64,000 nucleotides of DNA from Centrapalus pauciflorus (lineage: Eukaryota; Streptophyta; Magnoliopsida; Asterales; Asteraceae), in assembly GCA_020465985.1 (NCBI GenBank), contig JAANYP010002947.1, positions 969,501 through 1,033,500 on the forward strand, in the 5' to 3' direction. Of the stretch, positions 23,266 through 36,083 are shown piece by piece (position 1 is the stretch's first letter; every line of letters starts with the position of its first letter). Position numbers and translations under genes: made by a program. The notes beneath the pieces were generated by a model. That model saw nothing but the letters and a program-made list of their open reading frames with translations. It did no database searches and had not been told where the DNA came from.

Positions 23266-23789
23266 TTTGCGTCTAAAAACGTTTGAAGAAGCATACTTTT
23301 ATTCTTGCAATGATAAATTGACAAGTTTTTCCAGACCGGAACGGTATTACAAAGTCAGCGTTGTCTAATTGTAATATATTTTTTTATGAAATGTGTTTCT
23401 TTTGTAAATATAGCATTGGTCCTAAAAAGGGCAATGTTATATGTACACCCCCTACTTTACTAATCCTACACCCCCGACTAATTAATTAATACATTAATCA
23501 TTACTTAAGAAAGTCAACTTTCTTTTTTTTTATTTTTTATTTGATTAGACCATCTAGATTATTATTATTTTCGTCTTTTAGTGATGATGTGACCCGTCCA
23601 TCACATCAACTTTTTGTGTGGGTCGCAAACTTTCTAATCGTACACCCCCTACTGTCACATCACCTTTTTATTTTTATTTTTTTTATGCTTTTGAATTATT
23701 GCATAGGTTGTAAATCGTAACTTCTATAAAAATTTAGGGTTCAAGTTGACAATTTCAAGAAATTATAAGGTGGTATATGATCAACTATG

Positions 23790-24126
23790 TTCATGGCTAT
23801 CTTCAGATGGATTGCGATATACATATTCGTTGTGCCTTGGTGCATTGCGATATACCAAGAATATCATGCGGGCTAACATGAGCTCTGGTCAATTCTGCTA
23901 CCAACTTTCTTTCATCTTCATTTAAATGCATTGCAACCGGATGGCCGTCAGAATTTTTGACATTTGCATGAGTATGTGTGTCACATAACACAATTAACTT
24001 CCATGATTTAATTTGATTATTATTACGAGAAGCAACTAGCTCAAAAGAACAACCGATTCTTTTTTATGCGGTATCTCTGCTGGGACCAATATCTTTATAT
24101 TCACCACCACGATCGCATAGCAACCA
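23790..24126 (-). pseudogene. MULE/FAR1-type transposase N-terminal relic
   Basis: One minus-strand frame reads, from about 24120, an LCDRGGEYKD motif, then an IGCSFELVASR segment, then WKLIVLCDTHTHAN, and later GHPVAMHLNEDERKLVAELT and HDIL. This order matches the FAR1-like zinc-binding domain and HNH-P-LT region that precede the MULE catalytic domain. An in-frame TAA lies at 24066-24064. The catalytic core is absent, so the copy is dead and truncated. Confidence 0.68.
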
Positions 24127-24817
24127 AATCTTTCTTAATTTATTTTTTTAGAAAATTTAGAACATTTTGTTATGATAACCACACCAACAGATCTTGCAAC
24201 ATTATTAACTCAGTTTTTTAATCATTCAAGAGTAGTAAAATCCTACAAATAAATAATATTCTTATAAAATAGTCACTAAAATTAGTTATTTGCGCATTAA
24301 CATGATTATTTATATTATAGATATTACCATTGATAATAGCCATTATTATGTTACGAGCAAATTAACAAGTCAAAGACTAGTTAAAGGGACACTATAATTC
24401 AGAAAGTCAAAAGACTTGGTTGTGAAATATTAAAAAAAGGTAAGTATATAAAAATCTACGTAAGTAATTATGTATTTAATTAATAATTTTTTTAAAGCTA
24501 AATAGTTATAAAAATAATTCATATAATAACTTTTATAATATAATCACCCAAAAATATGTGTATAAACTGTAAAATAGCTTGCACGATAAACAATGTAAAA
24601 AAAGGTAGTTTGTATCCATTTTTCATAATAACAAGTTAATTAACAATAACAAATACATACAATATAATTAACAAAAGTACATATGTAGCGGTAAACTATG
24701 TCGTGTTATCAACAACAAAGTCATCGACATCTTCAAATAACCGATGTATTTAGAACCGTAACGAAAACAAACAAGTATTTTCTTTAGATTATGAAGAGTG
24801 ATATATATATATATATA

Positions 24818-26707
<1,890 letters not shown>

Positions 26708-26742
<35 letters not shown>
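26708..26742. repeat. (TA)17 junction between type D and type B elements
   Basis: A perfect TA run with no other sequence between the two element ends. Confidence 0.93.
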
Positions 26743-26745
<3 letters not shown>

Positions 26746-27029
26746 GTGGTTTCAATGGAAAACCACTATGCACCTGAAAACTATGAAACCTACGCATACA
26801 GTCCGATTGAGTGCATTTAATGAAAAATGCGGTGACATGATAGTAAATAAGGTGATGCATCACGCGAGATTTTGTTGCATCACACAAGAAATTTGATGCA
26901 TCACACGAGATTTTGATGCATCACGCGGCATTTTGATGCATCACGCGAGGAATTTGATGCATTTGTGGTGGTGCAGTGCGGTTTTCACAAGTTTTCAAGT
27001 GCATGGTGGTTTTCCATTGAATCTCCCTC
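26743..27029. mobile_element. TA-flanked MITE, type B copy 1, 287 bp
   Basis: The left end reads GGGGTGGTTTCAATGGAAAA and the right end reversed reads GAGGGAGATTCAATGGAAAA; both run on to CCAC.ATGCAC.TGAAAAC. The interior holds five units of about 20 bp, each a TTTTGATGCATCACGCGAG-like segment (26850-26965). A short (TA)n follows at 27030. Confidence 0.8.
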
Positions 27030-27453
27030 TATATATATATTTGATGGACGCTTGGCAAATTGCATATGAATACGGATTTTTATTTTACCCCATTATAGTT
27101 CATTAAAAATTGCAACTTAAATCTTATATTTTTATAGAAGTTACGATTTACACTCTTTTCAATAATTTAAAATCATAAAAAACAAAAATAAAATGATGAT
27201 TTGACAATAGGGGGTGTACGATTAGAAAGTTTAAGACCCACACAAAAGTTGCTGTGACGGACGGTCACATTATTACTAAAAGACGAAAATAATAATAATA
27301 TTGAGGATCCCATCAAATAAAAAATTAAAAAAAAAGTTGATTTGACATTAATTAAATCACCTAATTATTAAACAATGATTAATATAATTAAAAAATATTT
27401 AATTAATTAATTAGTACGATTAGTAAAGTGGGGGTGTATATTTAACATTGTTC

Positions 27454-28432
27454 CCTAAAAATGATATCAACCGTCGGTCATGGTTCAAGCAGAGTACCTG
27501 ACAAATATTGAAGAATGAACAAGACCCGGAATGATTCTTCTAAAGTTTAATGTAATCATTGCCTTTTTTTTTCTCTCTTTTTGGGCCTCAAATATGCTTT
27601 GATCTTAGTTTATGCGCTTTCAGATTATAAATATACAACTTTTACCAATCAAACTTTTTATAACTATCTAGTTTTTATTCTCCATGAAGTCACTTGATTT
27701 CTTTAATACATGTATATAAATTTTATTAAAAAATTTTATGATTTCGTGCGACACCAATACGGGAAGCTTAGGTTTATTGATATGCCATTGTTGGAAATAT
27801 ATAGTGATATAGATGGTCATGTCAATGCCAAAGCGACATGATGTTGGCATGATTTGCGTATTATGTTCTATAATAAGACACATTATCTACTAGATACGTG
27901 TCTCTCTCTCTCTCTCTCTTTCTATATATGTACACATCATATATGACTTTCACACTCATTCACACTTTATGATATCCTTAAAGTTATGTGAATGGTCATG
28001 CACATTTATGTGAATGATCATTCACACCATTCACACGATCTTTTTTTTTTTACAATTCACATGATATTTTCATATCGGATTATTGGATCGGACTCTCGGA
28101 TTAGGATACTTTTTAACACCACCATGTGTGTGTGCGCATACATACATGTTCAAATTCCAAGAAGTATTACTTTTTCGTAGAGTATCAGAGGTACCAATCA
28201 AAATGAAATTTTTTACATAAAAACGTATAAAATAAAATTATAAGTTGATATAAGTTGGTATTATGAGTTTTTATCAAGTAAAACAAAAACAATCATGTGT
28301 ATAAATAAAAACTAAGTGAATAAATGATAAAAAAATCATTCATTTACAGGATATCTCATTGATACACGAAACTTTTTTTTTTTTTTTTTGTAGTTTTTCC
28401 TTAATAAAAACTTATGTATGCCTAGTGAATAA
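27454..28432. other. Intergenic with TC repeat and palindromic GTGAATGATCATTCAC patch
   Basis: A (TC)n run lies at 27900-27920. From 27988 to 28060 words such as GTGAATGGTCATGCAC and GTGAATGATCATTCACACC form nested palindromes that recur at 45865-46090. No gene is recognised. Confidence 0.5.
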
Positions 28433-28606
28433 AGGGTAATTCTATATGCGCATCCTCTTAATTGCTAATCACACACCCCTTCTTAATGTGAGAGAAGATT
28501 AACTTTTAATCATTGGGTCTCACGTCATTAACAAAAATCATGTGAATAATGAGTGTATGATTAATAGAAAATTAAGGATATGAGTGTGTACATATAGCAA
28601 TGCCCT
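28433..28606. mobile_element. Short MULE-like MITE, 174 bp
   Basis: Ends AGGGTAATTCTATATGCGCA and, reversed from the right, AGGGCATTGCTATATGTACA pair over about 45 bases with mismatches. They resemble the terminal repeats of the MULE at 23429 (GGGCAATGTTATATGTACAC). The flanking duplication is not clear. Confidence 0.55.
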
Positions 28607-29229
28607 ATATAAATATGGACCATTTGATCATACATCAAATAAATTTTTACTATTCCACATGTAATAAACATAAAATAATACAGATCTTTAAAAACTCAGA
28701 TATGGAACAACATTAATCAACACTACAATTTCAAGAAATCATTAAATAACATTTAAAATTACACATATTTAAATTCTATGAATACGAAGAACACAAATAC
28801 ATTCAAATTTATTAACAAAATTAAACACACAAAAAAATTGAATCTAACACAAACTTGACTAAACTATTATACATACAATAAAAGCTAATATACATGTAAT
28901 AAAACTATTATACATATAATATATAACTATTATACGTAAAATATTTGACTATTACACATGTAATAAATAAAAAAGTGTAGATAGGATTTTTAAAAAAATT
29001 CACATATTTTGATGTTATGTACTTTTATAAAATGGCAGTATGATTGAATTAGTTTATGTTATATCTTTAGGGAGGAAAGAAAACGTAAGGAAAATAAGAG
29101 GATGAGAAGGAAAATGATAGGAAGGGGAGGAAGAAGATTATAAATAGATGGATAGACAACACAATTATATAATGTTTTTATTCATGTCATTCCATCGGGG
29201 AAAGAATTTAAAAGACATATTGTACTGAA
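28607..29229. other. Intergenic, nothing recognised
   Basis: AT-rich sequence with a loose repeat of ACTATTATACATATAATA around 28860-28960. No credible frame. Confidence 0.5.
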
Positions 29230-29412
29230 AATATGTCCTTATTTATGATTGCGGGACAGCGGGAGGCGGCGACGACCTATACAGCAATAGCGGTCAGCCG
29301 AAAAGCTGCTAAGGTTTTGTGGCGACTTTGATTAGGGTTTCAATAGTAACGGCTACTAGAGTTTAGGGTTTGCGATCAGATTACTAAACAAAACCTGAAT
29401 TCTGATACCATT
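29230..29412 (-). mobile_element. Copia leader with tRNA-iMet primer binding site
   Basis: On the minus strand TGGTATCAGAATTC (29410-29397) starts two bases after the LTR end at 29413, a standard initiator-Met PBS. The following sequence is a GC-richer leader that stops being recognisable near 29230. No gag follows, so the element is truncated. Confidence 0.7.
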
Positions 29413-29682
29413 TGTTAGGTTTAATGACACAAACACACACTATAATAATAATGAAAACAAACACTAGAATATAATGTGGTTCGGTCGATATTCTGACTTA
29501 CATCCGCAAGGGGCAAATAGGGATCACTCTATTATTTTAGTGATAAATGATTACATATAGAAGGTTTATATTTATTGCTTGCTATTAGGCCAAATCTATT
29601 GTCTAATCACTCGTGTGAGACAAAATAGATGTTTGACAAATAATGTGAAATTCTGATGTGGGATGAAGACTACAACTCAACA
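29413..29682 (-). repeat. Copia-type 5' LTR, 270 bp
   Basis: On the minus strand the LTR begins TGTTGAGTTGTAGTC and ends CCTAACA, with canonical TG..CA termini and the PBS directly after. It contains the line ATCACTAAAATAATAGAGTG. No matching second LTR is present nearby, so this is a remnant. Confidence 0.72.
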
Positions 29683-30667
29683 ATTATTTTTGTGGTACCG
29701 TGACCAAAATTAATTCTCGGGTCTCTCACGGTAGAAGATCCATACTACGTGGATGGGTAATTAAATTTCTCAACTCTTGAGTTTGAAGGAAACATATGTA
29801 GACAAGCTTGTTGGGCGATTAATAAATTGTATATATTAATAATTGTATATAACTATATATGTCTAAAATAAAATAATAATAATAAAGAGTAAGCTCACAA
29901 GGCAAGATCGCGTACGCAAGAGTAAAAAATTCTTACTTAAATCTCTATATCTCTCTTTCTTATATATACATACACACACATATATAGAGAGAGGTTCAAT
30001 GGAAAACTTATATGCATCTGAAAACCTTGGAAAACTATTATGCACCACAAGGAAACCTAGATGCATCAGAAGCTTCATTAAGGGTATTATTGGAATATTA
30101 TATTTAATATTATTTGATAAAAATAAAAAATAAATAAATTGATTTTAGAAACATCAATCATAATAAATACCATTATTCAAAATCCAAATCTTTTTATTAC
30201 TTTATATCTCACTCCTTCTCTCTTTCACTCTTTCTCTTTAGCAAAAAAAAAAAAAAAAAAGATGATCACCGCCATGTTGCCTCCCCTAGACCCCCATGTT
30301 GCCGACCTCCGGCCTTGCACCACCCATGATCGCCCGCCACCATCATGATGTTGTCAAATAGATATTTTGCATCGTCATCGAAGATGAATGATGAGCACGA
30401 AAAAGAATGATGAACATGAATATTTATTAAAAATCTAATGCTGAACACGAAGATGAATGATGAACACAAAGTTTTTGGTGCATCGAAAGTCTCATGATAA
30501 AACTCACGATGAACATGAACATTAACTATCGAATCCAAGATCTCTAATTCCATAGATCAACATCGAATTTTATTCACTATGTTTTTTTTACGATGCACTA
30601 ATTAGTTAATATATTAAAAAGTAACTTTGTTATCAAAAGAAATGTATCAATAAATTTGATAATAAAA

Positions 30668-30737
30668 GAGCTATTAGCTTAATTGGTAAAACATTGTTTT
30701 ATGGACCAAAATGTTCTGGATTCGAATTCCAGCTAAC
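30668..30737 (+). ncRNA. tRNA-like sequence, probably a pseudo-tRNA or SINE head
   Basis: An A-box-like TAGCTTAATTGG, a potential anticodon arm TTTT-ATGGACC-AAAA and a perfect T arm (CTGGA, TTCGAAT loop, TCCAG) occur in correct order and spacing. The 5' and 3' acceptor strands do not pair, so a functional tRNA is unlikely. It could be a degraded tRNA or a pol III promoter carried by the surrounding element. Confidence 0.45.
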
Positions 30738-30801
30738 TAATTTAATATATTATATTTATGGTGAATCAAAAAGCCATGGACCGAATTCAATTGAACGGAC
30801 C

Positions 30802-31375
30802 TAGGGATGGCAAAAAAAACCGAACCCGACGGGAAAAACCGAAAAACGATCTAAACGGGGCGGGTTTCCCCGAACCCGATTAAGTTAAATGGGGGACGGG
30901 CGGGTATGGTATTGCTGATACCCGCCCCGTATACCCGATTACATAACTCGTTTAAATCCCCGAATTCTCCGATTACTTTTAATAGCAACATGCTATTTAT
31001 ATTTTATATATATTATATATAAAAGATGAATAATTTATCTATTTTATATATTATACATAAAAATTGTTACGTAAAATTTAAAAACGTATTTATGTACATA
31101 TAATTTAATAAAATAATGTTTTTTTTGTTATCATTTGATAGGTATTACAAATTTAATTTAATATTAGTATTGAAATTTTAACATACATGGACGTTTTAAG
31201 CTTAAATTATGAACCACGTGATTAAACTTCATATCATTGATTTATAAATGGGTTACCCGATTCCCCGCGGGTTTCCCCGCGTACCCGATGGGGATCCCCG
31301 TTTAGTCACGCGGTTCTTTTAAACGGGAACGGTATTTACATTCCCCGCCCCGAACCCGCCCCGTTGCCATCCCTA
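30802..31375. mobile_element. hAT-type MITE, 574 bp, nested
   Basis: Perfect inverted ends TAGGGATGGCAA / TTGCCATCCCTA are present. The duplication AACGGACC (30794) versus AACAGACC (31376) matches at 7 of 8 bases. Arms are rich in CGGGTTTCCCCG-like and CCCGATT words and pair over about 130 bases. It interrupts the TA-flanked element 29987-31499. Confidence 0.82.
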
Positions 31376-31527
31376 AACAGACCAGTTGAACCGTTGGACC
31401 GACTCGATCCCGCATGATGCATCAAATGACCGTGATGCATTATATATGTTGGTTTCCTGAGGTTTCTTAATGCACATTGATTTTCCATTGAACTCACCCA
31501 TATAAATACATACATATACATACATAC

Positions 31528-31529
<2 letters not shown>

Positions 31530-31616
<87 letters not shown>
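31530..31616. repeat. (TA)n junction between two elements
   Basis: The tract begins as TACATA repeats at about 31501 and becomes pure TA. It joins the right end of the 29987 element to the type A copy at 31617. Confidence 0.9.
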
Positions 31617-31618
<2 letters not shown>

Positions 31619-31872
31619 TGGGTTCAATGGAGAACCTCCATGCATCGAAGAACTTTGAAGAATCTTCATGCACCACCATAAATGCATCACAATTCCCCTG
31701 TAATGCATCATTATTTCCATGTGATGCACCAAATTCTCGCGTGATGCATTGATTTTTACATTATTTTCACGTGATGCATCGATTTCTACGTGATGCATTT
31801 CAATTTTTCTAGCGATGCATTGTGGTTCTCCAAGATTCTTCGATGCATAAGGTTCTCCATTGAACCCACCCC
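31617..31872. mobile_element. TA-flanked MITE, type A copy 1, 256 bp
   Basis: The left end GGTGGGTTCAATGGAGAACC and the reversed right end GGGGTGGGTTCAATGGAGAA pair over about 60 bp, including ATGCATCGAAGAA. The interior contains six GATGCAT(C/T) octamers at roughly 20-25 base spacing. TA runs border both sides. Confidence 0.85.
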
Positions 31873-32060
31873 TATATATATATATATGAATTTGAAGCAA
31901 TTAATTAGCAATTGATGGAAACTTCAAAGGGAAGGATAGGTGGTGCAGTGGTGCGCATTTAAATTGTTGAGTGTGTGAAATTATGATACGCCACCATTAG
32001 TTTGTGAGGATGGGCGGATGCAAATGATCCTGTGTCTTGTTAGTTTGCGCATATATATAT

Positions 32061-32068
32061 TATAAATA
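32061..32068 (+). promoter_or_regulatory. Candidate TATA box of the SWEET gene
   Basis: TATAAATA lies 124 bases before the SWEET start codon. A leader of about 90 bases would be ordinary. The neighbouring (TA)n makes the exact box uncertain. Confidence 0.4.
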
Positions 32069-32184
32069 CATAACACCTCTTTCAATTCCTTTTAGAGTTA
32101 CAGATTCTACTTAATTATAACGTACAGGCCGGAGTCAATCGATCAAGAGAGAGAATTGAAGCTTCTTTTTTTTTTTTTTTACAA

Positions 32185-33729
32185 ATGGAACTTTTTGATG
32201 TTCAGAAGCCTCTGGTTTTTGTTTTTGGCCTTTTAGGTAACAGCAACACCGGCCAAGCTTCTTATTTATTAATTTCGATCTTCATATATATATATATATA
32301 TATATAAATTAATTAATACTTCGATCAGTTCAGTGCGTATCATATGAAGCATACATATATGCATTAATTGACTGTACTGTTGATGATTGGTCGATTTTTT
32401 ATTTATACTTATATATATATATTTATTAATAGAATAATTAGGATATATCTGATGGATGTTACAGGTAATATTATATCCACCGGGGTCTACTTTGCTCCCA
32501 TGTAAGTCTGTCTACTACTACAATTATATTAATAATTCCTTTAATTAATATATATATATATTGTGATCGATGAGATGGATCCGGGCATGATATATGGAGA
32601 TGAACAACTACGTACGTACAGGACAACAATTATAGAGATATGCAAGCACAAATCCACAATGGGGTTCCAATCTTTACCATACGTGGTGTCTCTATTAAGC
32701 GCATTGTTATGGTTGTACTATGCCTTCATCAAAGGAGGCGACACCTTCCTTCTCATCTCCATTAACGCCCTTGGTACCTTCATTGAGTCCGTTTACATCA
32801 TCATTTTCCTCGTCTATGCTACACCCAATACCCTGGTAAGTAATCCCTATTATTACTCCAATTAATTGATGATCTGACTGACTTTAATTATTTGTAACAA
32901 AGTCACCGCTTTTAATTTTTAATTAATTAATTAAAGCCGGCCGGCCTGTTTGATTGCATGCATATATATATATAGAAGCAAACACTTAAGGGTCTGAGTG
33001 CTATGCTGGGGTTATGCCTCGTGATTTCTGCGGGGACACTCTTGTTGTTGCAAGGACAAACGAGGGTGCTAGTGGTCGGTTGGATTTGTGTTGGGATGTC
33101 CATATGTGTTTTCGCGGCTCCTCTGACTATTGTGGTATGTGTGAGTGAGTGAGTGCATATATTAATTGATTACATACATACATACATGCATGCATGTGAA
33201 ACTGAAACTGAAAATGAAATTGAACAGTTTCAAGTTGTGAGAACAAAAAGTGTTGAGTTCATGCCGTTGTCCTTATCGTGTTTCCTCACACTAAGTGCAA
33301 TGATGTGGTTTGCTTATGGGTTGTCCCTCAAGGATATATGCGTTACGGTAAGTAAAACCTTATTTAATTTGCTTCTTTTCTTTTCTTTTCTTGTTTAATT
33401 ATAATTAAAGAAAACATGGTAGGTGGGCGGGTAGATATATGGATCGGAATTAATTAACATAGAACGATCGATTGTAGGTGCCAAACGTGCTGGGATTCGT
33501 ACTGGGAGTAGTTCAAATGGGAGTGTATGCATATTACAAGAGCAATATGAAGATGGAGATGGAGTTGGAGTTAGAGAAAAAAAGGAAGGAACAGCAACAC
33601 ATGATAAACATATCAATTTTATCAAACTTGCACTCAGAAGTGCACCCGGTGCCCGTGGACAGTAGGGGAGAGGTTTTGGTGGATGATCATGATGAACTAC
33701 CGATCAAGAAGACGGATGATGTCGTCTAG
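32185..33729 (+). CDS. SWEET: SWEET-family sugar transporter, 6 exons, 277 aa
   Basis: Exons are 32185-32236, 32465-32501, 32622-32835, 32976-33134, 33228-33347 and 33478-33729. All have GT-AG borders and join in frame. The protein has seven predicted membrane helices as two MtN3/saliva repeats around a linker helix. Diagnostic residues are present: the proline tetrad in FAP (P29), SLP (P49), AAP (P150) and FMP (P167), Asn in SINALG (N78) and VPN (N197), and MWFAYG. SWEETs are bidirectional uniporters that let sucrose or hexoses down their gradient across the plasma membrane or tonoplast. The RTKSVEFMPLSLS phrase suggests clade III (sucrose type), a family-based guess. After the first proline the usual APVPTF is APMTTI here. 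The hydrophilic tail has a Met/Glu/Lys run and ends IKKTDDVV. Intron 1 and 2 sequences are AT-rich. Confidence 0.9.
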
Positions 33730-34458
33730 CAACCAACGTACTCTATCTCTTTTTTTTTTTTTTTTTTGTTTTCATCTTTTTTAATTAGTTACATTTATTT
33801 ATTTAATTTAATCCCAACCAACCAACGTACCTTCGGCCTCTTCAATTAATTATAAATTAATTAGCTTTCTCTCTCTCTCTCTCTCTAGAAACCCATCTAA
33901 TTTAAAAACAGTAACATCTAACAGAAACCGCTTTTTTGGGTCCATTTCAATTAATTTCCCTTTTTTGAGCTGTATTTTCTTTATCAACGGAACACTTACG
34001 TACGTACTTCAATTCCTTATAAATTTAACCAAGCGTGCGGTGCCTGCATACATTCAAATAATACCACCTACGTTCAATTCAATTGATCTTGTCATAAATT
34101 GTGGAGAAAAACTTATCATTAAATTCGAATTTAGACCCTACTTAAACTAACTTCAATTTCTGTTTTGCCAACAAAAAATAAAATTTTCAATGTCTAGCAT
34201 AAAAAGTGTATGGATTACCGGTTTCAAAGGTAACAGGTAAGAATTTTGGTAATAAACCAATAATGCTGACATGATAGTACCATTTGTATTTTTTTTTTCC
34301 CGAGGTGATGCTACACGTGGAATTTTAAAAAATTTATAATTTTTAACTTTGTTTATTTATTTGTAGTATGTTAATTTCGTTAAATACTAGTTTATTTATT
34401 CAAGTATTAAATGAGTTTATTTTTTTTAAAAAAACATTCTTTAAAGTTATAATTTATA
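33730..34458. other. 3' flank of the SWEET gene, nothing else recognised
   Basis: T-rich and CT-repeat sequence that probably includes the 3' UTR. The frame at 33965-34150 has no recognisable features. Confidence 0.5.
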
Positions 34459-34885
34459 TCTATCTATATTATTAAAAGAGTAAATTTTTTGTCATTTGTC
34501 ATCACCTTAATAATGTCATGTGGCTTCATATCCCATTGACATTTGTAATTTTTATTTTTTTTAATATAATTATCCAAATCTTTTTTAATCCCTAAAAATG
34601 TTTCTATTCTTTGGGATCTATTAAAAATTTAAAATTACCCAACATTTAAAAAAGTATTAACTAATTATAATAATGACAATAAACTTTAATGTTATTATTG
34701 ATTATCTTTTTTGTTAAACTAACTTATACTTAAAACTAATTTTAATAAAATATGTTAAGTATCATAAGTATAAAAAGTTTTAATATATCAAAATTTAATG
34801 TTAACATTTAATTTTTAGATTATATGACTATTGAGATAAAATATTTATTAAAGTTATCCGTGTAATACACGGGTTAATAAACTAG
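34459..34885 (+). mobile_element. Non-autonomous Helitron, 427 bp
   Basis: It starts TCTATCTATATTATTAAAAG after an A and ends with the hairpin CCGTGTAATACACGG (34858-34872) followed by TTAATAAACTAG before a T. TC start, 3' hairpin, CTAG end and A/T insertion site are the Helitron hallmarks. Confidence 0.78.
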
Positions 34886-35515
34886 TATATTAATAAAAGA
34901 AAACAATTCATGACACATGTGGCTTCCTGATCGCATTAAATTCTCATTTTCCCGCCTTTTTTCCATAATTAAAAATTTCATTTACTAATTTATCTATTAT
35001 TAATAAAAGGAAAATCTATTTTGAATATTTTCCTATTTAGTTCATGAAATGCAATAAAGGAAACACATTAAAATTTTAAATAATTCAATATTAATTTTAA
35101 AAATAATTTTCAGTAGAAAAATTTATTTATAAGTAAACTTGTATTTAGTTTTCGGGTTTATTACCAAAAAAATCAACAAGTTTTCACGGTTTTTGTGTTT
35201 TAGTATCTCCATGTTTTTTTTTTCAAAAAATCTTCAAGTTAAATTGGTTTTGTGAAATTTGTCTATTAGAGTCAGGTTATAATTAGTAGACTGAGTTAAA
35301 AACTGAAAAATCGGGTTCTTATAGTCAAATTTCACTAAACAAAAAAAATTAACTTGAGATTTTTTCTGAAAAAAATAATACGGAGAGACGAAAATACAAA
35401 AAAAAACGAAAACACATTGGTTTTTTTCATAATAAATCCTTAATTTTATATTAAAGTTTTTAAAAACATAAGTAATTATTAAAAATACTTATGTTTACAT
35501 GGGTAAATAAGCTAG
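34886..35515 (+). mobile_element. Second, head-to-tail Helitron, degraded
   Basis: It begins immediately after the first CTAG with TATATTAATAAAAGAAAAC, a typical Helitron leader lacking its TC. It ends TTATGTTTACAT..AAATAAGCTAG with a weakened hairpin (ATGT/ACAT). The same junction is found at 38591. Confidence 0.55.
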
Positions 35516-35659
35516 TTATACATAAAGTCATAACAAATATTACTTTGATGATTGCATTAAGCTAATAAAAATATATGCTAATTAATGAAAATATTTGTTA
35601 ATAAATTTTTAGTTTAGATTTGAAATCTTAAACATCCAACACCTTGGAATCTTTTGAAA

Positions 35660-35963
35660 GGCTCCGTTTAGTTTGATAGGAGGTTAAGTTTTTTTTATTG
35701 GGATTTGAGAACTCTTAGAAGAAGGTCTTTAACGAGAAGCTATTTAAAGTAGTTTTCAAAATCAATTTGAACTTTTGGTCAAACAAAATTACTTTTGTAC
35801 CCTCCAAATAATTATAAACTACAACATTTAATTAATATCAATGTACATTTATGTCATTTAATACTAAAAAATACAAATACATCTACAACCATTTTTACCA
35901 AACTCATTTATAGAAATAAAAATTTTCAGCTACCAAAAGCTCCGACAAGTCGTGCCAAACACC
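35660..35963. mobile_element. Possible hAT-like MITE, about 304 bp
   Basis: The left end GGCTCCGTTTAGTTTGATAG and the reversed right end GGTGTTTGGCACGACTTGTC have the GG..(G/C)TTTGG-like look of plant MITEs, but pairing is weak. TGAAA flanks both sides, which could be chance. Confidence 0.3.
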
Positions 35964-36083
35964 TGAAATGAAATGATAGTAACTGCCCAACACAAAACAA
36001 GATAGGAAAAAACAAAGATGACAGAAATTTGATTGCTCTCACTCACACCATACATGATACATATATGAGACTAGTGGTAATGT

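Larger units (their letters stand above)
29987..31499. mobile_element. TA-flanked inverted-repeat element with nested hAT, 1513 bp
   Basis: The left end reads GAGGTTCAATGGAAAACTTA and the right end reversed reads GGGTGAGTTCAATGGAAAAT; both run into ATGCA(T/C) and GAAACC/GAAAACC. (TA)n-rich sequence borders both sides. The interior contains ATGATGAACATGAA-type repeats, a tRNA-like segment at 30668 and a hAT MITE at 30802. Removing the hAT insertion leaves about 930 bp, close in size to the type C element. Confidence 0.65.
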
